The position numbers and the translations under genes are program-made. This document shows positions 12,101-19,081 of a DNA stretch of 20,678 bases, piece after piece; position 1 is the stretch's first letter; every line of letters begins with the position of its first letter. Origin of the DNA: Saccoglossus kowalevskii (taxonomy: Eukaryota; Hemichordata; Enteropneusta; Harrimaniidae); NCBI RefSeq assembly GCF_000003605.2, contig NW_003133848.1, positions 86,710-107,387 of the forward strand, given 5' to 3'. Below the pieces are notes generated by a model that was not told the DNA's origin, did not search any database, and saw only the letters and a list, made by a program, of their open reading frames with translations.

Positions 12101-15100
12101 ACGTTCGTGGTGGGGTTGAAATTTGAGCGGCGTCTACTGCAAGCAATATACTAGTCGTTACTGTTGCTGAAGTCTTATTTTTTTACAAACGTTTTGCAAG
12201 AATTGGTCAAAATGATTAACTGGTATTGTAATGCCCCAGGCTATTCATCGAGTTTGATTAAAAAGAAACAAACAGCGAAATATCCTGAGATGAATGGCGT
12301 AATATTTCACACATTTCTTTAGTCCAAGAAATCAACACTTCGACGCCAGTGGATTCGAATGCTTCGTCGAGAACCTGAGTGGACGTCAAACGATATTCTC
12401 GGATTTGTTCACGGCATTTTCCATCCTGTACCAGTATTTTTTTGAGTTCAATAACTGGAGACAGCCGTCTTTCAACCGCAGTTATACATAGATTGAAAAA
12501 CGAAGACTTTCAGCTTCCCAAGACGAGCGTAAACGATAACATTGAGCCGGATTTGATAGAAAATTTGCTCGTTGCCTATTCCCACATTGATCTTCTTGTT
12601 CATAATCTTTGTGATGGCATTTGTTGTGAAGTTGAAGTTAAAGTTAAAATGACTACGGAAGGAAAAAAAGCTTGCGTCCATTTATATAACTGTATCTGCT
12701 GATCGCCTGGTGAATAAAATATTAAATCAAATTTACACTACACAGTTACAAACACCAGAAACTATTTTAGAGTTTGATTTAATAATAAACCATGGCTTGT
12801 AAGGATTTTCCTTCATGGATGTTTGCCGGATACACTCTGCCATAACGACAATAAATTCTGTATTCTGCACATGATGAAGCTTTACGGAAATGATGAAATA
12901 AATAACCATTATCAAGTCGATATTCTTTCAGTCTGGCTGTTGTCCAGTTACTTCGATGCAACAAATATGAGAATATATCAGCTATTTCAAACGTAGGCAA
13001 AGTATGAAGGTCTTTTTGCCAAGTTTTTACGTTATACGTAAATACGGAGCTACCAAAATTATCGTTGACTCACCATGTTTTACAGTACGATGACGACTTT
13101 TTACAGTACGTTGACTCTTCGCGATCGTCGGTCTCCAAAAGGCGAACATTTAACTCGTTTGCAAACTCAACAAGTTCAAAAAGTTTAGCTTTACGAACAT
13201 TGCTGCAAGTCATACCACGACCCTGAAGAAATTTGCGGAGTTCTGGAACTTTTTTGTTTTTCCAATCTATTGATTTACGCATGTAAGAATGCAGAACGTC
13301 AATAACGTCAAACAACCCCACTCAGGCTCGTCATCCGGGTATTTTGGACGCACCCTCTAGCAGGATTCCGGGGAAAACTAACAACTCGAAAATTAGGAAT
13401 TATCATATACTGGTAACTACAATTTACAGAATTCTCTTTTATCTGTGCACTATTTCAATGATTTGCATGACTGTAATTACCTTGTCATGCACTGAATAAT
13501 AGTGACAATATTCTATGAAACCTAAATTGTGCAAATAAAAACTTTGAGACTTGAAAATTACAAATACTGGCCTACATACCTGATGGTTGCCGGTTTATGT
13601 AAAACGATAATGTTCCCGACCACGTATTCAGGTGTACTCCTACCACAGTGTTCTGACCGAACTTTGAACAGTAACGTTTTGGTGTGCCATCATGTTGCAT
13701 ATGGCCAGTATAGGACAGGCCCCAGCTATTGTGATCCAGACCCAGTAGACTGCAGAACTTAGTATGGTACTTTGTTAAGTCTAGTTCATCTGTGCCAACG
13801 CCCACCATCTAGATTTAAGCATAGCAATACAAAGTTTAATTGATGTAAATAATACTACAAAATGTAGTACAAAAGATGTATTGTTTTTCAATTTTTCAAA
13901 TATAGTTTTTTTCATTGTACATGTATATTGATTCACAAAGATTCAGTTCTGTCTAGGGAATGATATCTTTGTTTATGCACAAAAATTCAAATACAAAATC
14001 TAAGCACACAAATTCAGATACATCTCATAACAGTGCCCGAAAATGTTTACTACTTTTTGAAGATATTTCGTAACGTAACTGCACATATACATATGCTAGA
14101 CAGTTTATAGCTTAAGAGAGTTGTTACGTTTTAAGAGTGCTCAGAATCGTTATGTGAGTACATGTGTGTGGTGTGTTCGATTATGCAAATTTCAATTTTT
14201 TTAGCTGACCTATACTTTCCAGCATCTTCCAAAAAAAGAACAATGAAAAGATGTTTAACAAAATACCGTAATTTAGGTTAATTTACATCACACGCTTTGG
14301 CATATATGCTCTGCAATTATTTGATTTGTGTTTTCATTGACCAGGCGGGGAGGTCAGAACAGATACACAAAAAATTGAATTCCATGATATGGGAAAATGA
14401 TTGTAGCAGTGAAAAGCTCACTAAGGTTCTTTAGACAAGGTCACAATAACATACTGTATTTGAGGTTTAGGATTTCAACAGAAGCATATTTATTGCATAC
14501 TGAATCATTAAATTTGAATTTTTTTTGACCATGGACAAACAAATATAGAAAATACAGCCCCAATAAATGCTATAAAATAATCACACAATGACAATTTATG
14601 CCAGCAAACACTTCACACTAACAAATATTTACAATTTCTAAAATATTTTGAGAGGAAATCCTTGTTTCAAGAACCCTGGCGAAATCTTTACAATATTTTG
14701 CAATTTTCTTGCACACATGAAATTCATGAAATATAGATTTGACAGCTTACCATATCGGTTCCATACACTGGTGATATCATCTTTATTTCCCAATAATGCT
14801 GGCCATCAATCATAGGCATACTACCACGTGCTGCAGCAGTACCACAGCTATAGTTTTTATGAAACCATACTTCACGATTTTCTAAATACACATCACTGAC
14901 AGTGGTATTCGGAGGTGGTATGGGGTTGTCCCACTGCCATTCTGTATCTGAGAGAGAAAACTTTTCCCTTATTTCGATACTACTCAATCTGATTAAAATA
15001 AGGTCCTAGTTTGGGTTTGTTTGTTTTTTGTTAAAATAATATCATTCATATTTTTTTCATATATTCTATTATTTGTGGGCTTTCGCGATTACCAAAACTT

Positions 15101-16880
15101 AAAAAAATACCAGCAAACAAATTTTAAAAAAAATAATAGAATAAATGAAAAAAATATGAATGATATTATTTTAACACAAAAAAAAAAAAAAAAAAAAAAG
15201 CCCAAACTAGGATCTTATTTTAATCAGATTGGATACTACTCATCAATTGTATGGTTTTGAACAAAATAAACTTCACAATTGCAAAGAATGGTTATTAACT
15301 ATTCCCAGAAGCCATTGGAATTTTCATTTTTATATTAATAGAAATGGATCGTTGATTGCATGATGTGTCACTTTCACAACACTTGACTTTCACGATTGTT
15401 TTTTAGTTGAGTAGCAAAGAAAAATTGGGAAAAAATATTACCAATAATACTAACCAATTTATTTGGATTTTCAGTCTTCAAGTGACTGTGGATCTAGTCC
15501 ACTAAATGACATGTACTGGCAGCAATGAGGAAGCATGCAAAAGGAGTAAAGAATTACTAATTGTATTTTGTATTGTTTTATATAAAAATGCTCGGAGATT
15601 GGTATATTCTTTATTTTGTATAAATTATATTCTATCATGGAAGGTTTGAATGAAGTAACTGTGATGAAATGTGACATGACTGACAAGACCATGAGAAGCA
15701 ATCTCCCCAGGCAGAGTTCTATCACGAATATATCTCTGCCACCATGCGATCTTATGCTTGTCGTTGATTGGTCGATGCGTCACAGCGGTACTACTTTCAA
15801 AGACCCTCACCAAAACATTGCCATGCAAGTGTTCGATTTTCGAATCTGACGAATGTGTATCGTTGTTTACAGATTTTGGCTGTTTTCAAAGTTAGAAGCT
15901 TCTTTTTTTCTTTCTGTAGCACAAACGGTGTGACAGTGGGACGATTAGTCGTTGATACTACGAAGTGTTTTCGTTTGTTCATATTTCTTCGACAGGACGG
16001 TCAATTTGATTAACCGAGTAACACCTTAGTAACCGTTATTCCGCGATGAAATTATTTTCTTTTGTAAATTATATAACTAATTCACTGTTTTCAGTATGTT
16101 TACGAAAAAATCATTATCAGACATCGATAACATATTTTAAAACTTGTTTACTAGGATGAAGAAATCAACACGAGATTCCTCTAATAACAAAAATACGCAA
16201 ATAATACGCGTAGTAAATGTCTTGTGGTGTTTCACCACAAAATGGCAGTGTGTGGTGGCAGAGATACTTTCGTTGATCTAACCGCAAGGAACTCTGGGAA
16301 GGAGAATGCATGAGAAGACAAGGGTTCATATTCTTATTACAATGAATGGAAGGCTACATACATGCAGTCTTACTGCATATGTCCTTGAGAGCCCTAACCC
16401 TAAAGGAAAACACTCATTTGATATCACAGGGTGGCCAAATTAAAATCTATAGAAACTATCACTCTCGGTACGGATCATGAAGGTGAACGCCCAAAATATC
16501 TGCCAAAACAATTGTTGAAAAACGTTAGGAATGCAATTTGTAGGTAATGTAAACAACATTCAACCTCAATTACTCCACTCTTCGACATTGATATGGCTAA
16601 CTATAAAAGGCTTCACACGGAAATGTCTCCTACCTGAGTGTTCCTCGTTACACGTACATGAGCAATTGTTGGTACTACTATTTCCTGAACAGTCACAAAA
16701 TGTGCCATTTGATGTCGCTCGTCGGTACACATATTTATGGAATTTCGTTCGGTCGCGCTCACTCTCAAAAATGTGTTCGTCTTCGCTCGAGGAAGAAGTA
16801 CTGAGCGTAACAACAACACGATTTCCTCGAACCTGCGGCCTCCGAGGTCTTTTTCGAGGTCTACTTAGCTCCCTCGACAT
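9185..16880 (-). CDS. SPSB3: SPRY domain-containing SOCS box protein 3 (complete CDS, four exons)
   Basis: Exons on the minus strand are 16880-16634, 14947-14751, 13808-13580 and 9510-9185 (999 nt, 332 residues; the human protein is about 355). Introns are GT-AG, and the two split codons rejoin as Asp83 and Gly225. SPSB3 is a substrate receptor that recruits Elongin B/C and Cullin-5 to ubiquitylate targets; nuclear cGAS is a reported target of the human protein. Residues 8-15 (PRKRPRRP) form a basic, NLS-like patch, and a Cys-rich stretch (62-77, FCDCSG) also occurs in human SPSB3. The SPRY domain spans about 85-255, with YSCGTAAARG, GQHYWEIKM, SPVYGTDMMVGVGTDELDL, SWGLSYTG, GVHLNTWSGTLSF and YPVVCSTAAR. 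The SOCS box begins with the BC box TLQFLCCDAI (260-269), and LELPPGL (283-289) occupies the Cul5-box position. The start is the first in-frame ATG, with A at -3. Confidence 0.95.
9511..10086 (-). other. 3' part of SPSB3 last intron, no gene seen
   Basis: This is the end of the 4069-bp intron (13579-9511), closed by the TTTCTAACAG acceptor. It contains one TACCGGTA palindrome at 9679-9686. The open frame at 9586-9849 has no recognisable domain. Confidence 0.6.
10089..12036. mobile_element. Non-autonomous DNA transposon with 34-bp inverted ends, TA target site
   Basis: The left end starts CCGTAAAATTCC at 10089 and the right end, read in reverse complement from 12036, starts CCGTAAATTTCC. The two 34-bp ends differ at 2 positions and both contain TTTTTGAGGCCGCRGCTTTAAT. 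TA flanks both edges (10087-10088, 12037-12038). Inside, AAGCYGCACC-type motifs recur in one orientation near 10125, 10206 and 11949, as subterminal repeats. The TA site and the end style suggest a Tc1/mariner-pogo relative, which is inference. The 1.95-kb body has no transposase I can recognise; the frames at 10828-11097, 11396-11593 and 11582-11779 look non-coding. It lies in the SPSB3 last intron. Confidence 0.8.
12212..12702 (+). pseudogene. Broken THAP zinc-finger gene (transposon-derived)
   Basis: From ATG at 12212 the frame reads NWYCNAPGYSSS, then VIFHTF, then a TAG at 12320-12322. The same frame continues SKKSTLRRQWIRML, and after a frameshift near 12380-12390 gives YSRICSRHFPSC (CSRHF at 12406-12420). 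This follows the order of a THAP C2CH domain: N-terminal Cys, FHxFP-like motif, RxxW, and C-x2-HF. It has one nonsense codon, one frameshift, and Tyr in place of the second zinc Cys (CNAPGY). The tail to the stop at 12700-12702 has no known domain. THAP domains bind DNA, and in transposases they recognise the element ends. A 24-bp GTAATA...TTTCTTTAG stretch around the TAG resembles an intron but is too short for one. It is best read as a dead remnant. Confidence 0.7.
12736..13321 (-). pseudogene. Broken SAP plus SWIM zinc-finger gene remnant (YqaJ-protein N-terminus type)
   Basis: Read on the minus strand, the frame from 13321 (ATG at 13282) gives a SAP-like helix pair, WKNKKVPELRKFLQGRGM followed by RKAKLFELVEFANEL. 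It meets TGA at 13072-13070 and continues in the same frame with LPTFEIADIFSYLLHRSNW and LKEYRLDNGYLFHHF. A frameshift near 12890 then leads to ENPYKPWFIIKSNSKIVSGV and the CNC of a SWIM motif, and stops. SWIM fingers need a later C-x-H, which is absent. This order (SAP, FTxxDIxxYL-type segment, PW(V/F)I segment, SWIM) matches the N-terminal half of invertebrate proteins that carry a YqaJ-like nuclease at their C-terminus. The TGA overlaps a good donor (CATG|GTGAGT), so an original intron there is possible. Confidence 0.65.
13809..14750 (-). other. SPSB3 second intron, 942 bp
   Basis: It runs from a GTAAGC donor (14750) to an AAATCTAG acceptor before ATG at 13808, phase 0. It contains only AT-rich sequence with no gene or clear repeat. 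Confidence 0.8.
14948..16633 (-). other. SPSB3 first intron, 1686 bp
   Basis: It runs from a GTAGGA donor (after TCAG at 16634) to a pyrimidine-rich TTTTCTCTCTCAG acceptor before 14947. A foldback element sits 29 bp upstream of that acceptor. Blocks at about 15677-15765 and 16253-16310 resemble each other in opposite orientation; they share TGGTGGCAGAGATA. Open frames near 15616-16013 show no domain. Confidence 0.75.
14985..15231. mobile_element. Foldback MITE with 9-bp target duplication (Mutator-like)
   Basis: Two arms of about 90-100 bp (14985-15074 and 15131-15231) are near-perfect reverse complements, starting CAATCTGATTAAAATAAG and ending with its complement. They surround a 56-bp loop. 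GATACTACT is repeated directly at 14976-14984 and 15232-15240, as a 9-bp target duplication. Long inverted arms plus 9-bp duplications are typical of Mutator-like non-autonomous elements. A run of 22 A at 15178-15199 in the right arm faces a shorter T-rich stretch in the left arm. It has no coding capacity. It lies in the SPSB3 first intron, close to the exon 2 acceptor. Confidence 0.82.
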
Positions 16881-17291
16881 GTTCTGGGTTCTATAAGTTC
16901 CACGGTAACAGCAAACCACCAATTCTGTGTAACAATATTGTGAAAGTAAAACGTGAAAATTATCAAAAACAAACCTGACGTTGCAAACAGGAAGTATCAA
17001 TAAGTCTGGGATAGCGCCCTCAACCCAATTTCCTTTCAATTCTTCCGTTTGTATGATAAATTATGTCGGTCGATTCATCATAGCACGGTTACTAAAAATC
17101 TTCGTTATCTCTACAATCACATTGTACAACGTATTTAAATTATTCGCAGTAACTAAAAAAACCTGGGTGCCTTTCTTCGAAGATACAGACACTCATTTCT
17201 ATTAAATCATTCGGGTATATTTCATTTCTCATGTGCGCAACTTTCTGTTGCGAAAAACAAAAGAATGATGACATTATGTTATGTTTAATAT
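16881..17291 (-). promoter_or_regulatory. Likely SPSB3 5' UTR and proximal promoter region
   Basis: This stretch lies upstream of the SPSB3 ATG. Translation stays open back to about 17039 but has no other ATG, so I treat it as 5' UTR. A TTGTTACACAG acceptor-like site lies near 16926 (minus strand) and could receive a spliced non-coding first exon. I see no convincing TATA box. Confidence 0.35.
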
Positions 17292-17297
17292 TTTATT
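17292..17297 (-). promoter_or_regulatory. Possible poly(A) signal of an upstream minus-strand gene
   Basis: TTTATT on the plus strand is AATAAA on the minus strand, about 390 nt after the stop of the candidate exon at 17686-17875. It is meaningful only if that exon is real. Confidence 0.25.
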
Positions 17298-17685
17298 TCG
17301 AATGCACACAAACAAAAGTAAAGTAATGCCCAACAGAGCAAAAGACATCACTACAAGACTAAAACAGATCTAAAATACGAAAAAAAAACGAACAAAGAGA
17401 AATTGGAAAGAATAAACTTGTCACAACTGGAGAGATCATCCATAGTGACAAGTAGCTCATAAATAAATAGAGCTGTCTACATTCTTTGATAATTCTATTT
17501 TGACAATGAAATATATAATGTTTTTCTTATTATGAAGGCAAGGTTTAATAAATTGATCTGTATACTGCAAAGACTCATTATAGAAATAAATTGACTATGA
17601 ACCGAGAAGTTACTAAAATTATTTATGTACATGTATTTGGTAGAAACTAGAAACTTTCTTTGTTGTTCGTACTTTGAGCATTACA

Positions 17686-17875
17686 TTATTTGACACTGAT
17701 TTGATGGAATTCATCTTCAATTTCTTCTCTATTACATGTTCTCTTTTCTAGTGGTGTTTTTGGTTTCGTGTGCCGGCCAGATAACATTTTGATTTCTTGA
17801 TCTATATTTCCTAGAAAACTGTCGCCAAGCAACGAAATATTACTTACCGTGTTTGAACAGGAACTGCTCGACGCG
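17686..17875 (-). CDS. Candidate terminal exon of an unrecognised gene
   Basis: On the minus strand a pyrimidine-rich acceptor (CCCGTTTTGTAAG) precedes an open frame of about 62 residues ending in TAA (17688-17686). It begins ASSSSCSNTVSNISLLGDSF and continues with GNIDQEIKML and then TPLEKRTCNREEIEDEF. The Ser-rich start and charged tail look like a real protein C-terminus, but I do not recognise the family. It would lie head-to-tail upstream of SPSB3. No upstream exons were found to the window end, so introns would have to be long. Against it, a perfect donor (ACACG|GTAAGT) lies inside the exon. The same DNA could instead be a CpG-bearing, non-coding first exon of SPSB3. Confidence 0.3.
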
Positions 17876-18865
17876 CTTACAAAACGGGAAATGGAGTATT
17901 CTCATATTTAGAGTGTACGGGGAACGCGTATAACTGGATGTTGCTCGGCCGGAGATTGAGTCAAAAGTGATTACGTAACCATTAAAACACTGCATATACC
18001 GGTACATGAACTGTCTCCTGTTACGTTAGGTAACCAAACTAGCCTCATGTCCAAACCAAATGTTATTTAAAATATACCATATCAAATGAGGTATGATCTT
18101 AATATCAATGTTACTAGTAAATATAAATTATATTTTTATTTACAAAAAAGATTTCAGTATAATTAAAGAACTTGCCAATTATATTTACACAACACAAAGA
18201 TATATTTAACATTTAAATACTAGTTACGTACTTTTTTATAATATTTGTACATACATCTTTTTATAATTTTAAAACTTGTTTTTGCTGTACATACGGTATC
18301 CTATGTAAATCTTTTTACACGGACGCAATAAAATTAAAAGTTCTAAAAATATTCAAAAGTCATGTGAACAGAATTGAGTGATCGATTGGAACAGTTTCTT
18401 GAAACACGATTTTCTTATGTTTTTATGAAGAGTCACTAATTAAAAAACACAGAATCGTTCATGTCAATTAATTTATTGAACAACTGATTTTCAGATGTTT
18501 CATTCAACAGCAGTAGTAAGAACATCAACACAGGTGATAAATGATCCAAATACCCATTTTCAAAAATACTCTTCCTGGCAGATACTACATATACAACTTT
18601 CAGATGATTTTTTTAATAAGTAGGAGGAGGTGTGGTTATTCATATTCAGAGCTAATTGACTGACTGTTGGAAAGCCTGCTTATAAACAATATATAACGGT
18701 AGTTTATTTACTATCACTGTGGATGACAAGGGTTTATTTACTTTTACTTTTTTGCGTTCCAATCTAAGTTTTTAAAACAAATTGGCGAGGTTTCCATCTC
18801 ATAAGTGAAATATGCAGAAGTGTTGCTATGCAGACATTATGATTGCCTTTGTTCTAGCTCCATGG
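17876..18865. other. No gene seen
   Basis: The part near 17850-17960 is richer in CG dinucleotides than its surroundings (ACGCGC, AACGCGTA, TCGGCCGG), which could mark a promoter. A TACCGGTA palindrome lies at 17997-18004. The rest is AT-rich with no coding pattern or RNA gene I can support. Confidence 0.5.
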
Positions 18866-19072
18866 TAGACTTGCTTGGAGTCTGTTGCAATTCCGATGAA
18901 AAATTTCCTCGAAATAAATATAAATTGCATAAACGAAGGGTGAACATGAAAGTCCTGTAACTGCGAATTCCCGACAATGTTGAGACTTTTGCGCTCACTC
19001 CTCGTTTACACAATTTATATTTATTTTTCAAGAATTTTTGATTCGAATCGCAACAAACTGCAAGCAAATCTA
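18866..19072. mobile_element. Foldback MITE with 9-bp target duplication (Mutator-like), second type
   Basis: Arms 18866-18954 and 18984-19072, each 89 bp, are imperfect reverse complements (TAGACTTGCTTGGAGTCTGT at the left; TAGATTTGCTTGCAGTTTGT at the right, read in reverse complement). A 29-bp loop separates them. The flanks GCTCCATGG (18857-18865) and GCTCTATGG (19073-19081) are a 9-bp direct repeat with one mismatch, as expected for an aged target duplication. The arm sequence is unrelated to the 14985-15231 element. The arm divergence suggests an older insertion. It carries no gene; the minus-strand open frame across it is a by-product. Confidence 0.75.
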
Positions 19073-19081
19073 GCTCTATGG

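Larger units (their letters stand above)
12063..13357. mobile_element. Internally deleted transposon with convergent THAP and SAP/SWIM remnants
   Basis: Inverted ends are 12063-12094 (GAGGGCGTTCCCAAAGTACC, then CAGATGACAGCC) and 13325-13357, which in reverse complement starts GAGGGTGCGTCCAAAATACC, then CGGATGACGAGCC. TA abuts both ends (12061-12062 and 13358-13359). Inside are two gene remnants that each start near one end and converge near 12.70-12.73 kb: a plus-strand THAP zinc-finger piece and a minus-strand SAP plus SWIM piece. Neither the DDE transposase core nor a YqaJ-type nuclease domain is present, so the middle seems to have been lost. The two-gene plan resembles ISL2EU-type transposons (transposase plus YqaJ protein), from general knowledge and not from a search. 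It begins 22 bp beyond the neighbouring element's TA duplication, in the SPSB3 last intron. Confidence 0.75.

Noticed and set aside
12298-12322. A 24-bp intron (GTAATA to TTTCTTTAG) inside the THAP remnant
   Set aside because: It is far below the usual minimum animal intron length, and removing it would not repair the later frameshift.
14948-14988. Using the acceptor at 14989 (TTTTAATCAG) for SPSB3 exon 2
   Set aside because: The TTTTCTCTCTCAG acceptor at 14948 is stronger and its phase fits exon 1, giving a product that aligns with the human protein; the other site lies in the transposon end.
15616-16013. Overlapping open frames on both strands in SPSB3 intron 1
   Set aside because: They overlap each other in several frames, lack splice context and show no domain.
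16392-16403. Telomere-like CCCTAACCCTAA
   Set aside because: Only two units, isolated; not an interstitial telomere array.
16881-17039. N-terminal extension of the SPSB3 open frame
   Set aside because: The frame stays open but contains no ATG before 16880; its apparent start is TTG, and human SPSB3 gives no support for such an extension.
18837-19067. Minus-strand open frame of 76 codons
   Set aside because: It spans the foldback element and reads through both arms, so it is not a gene.
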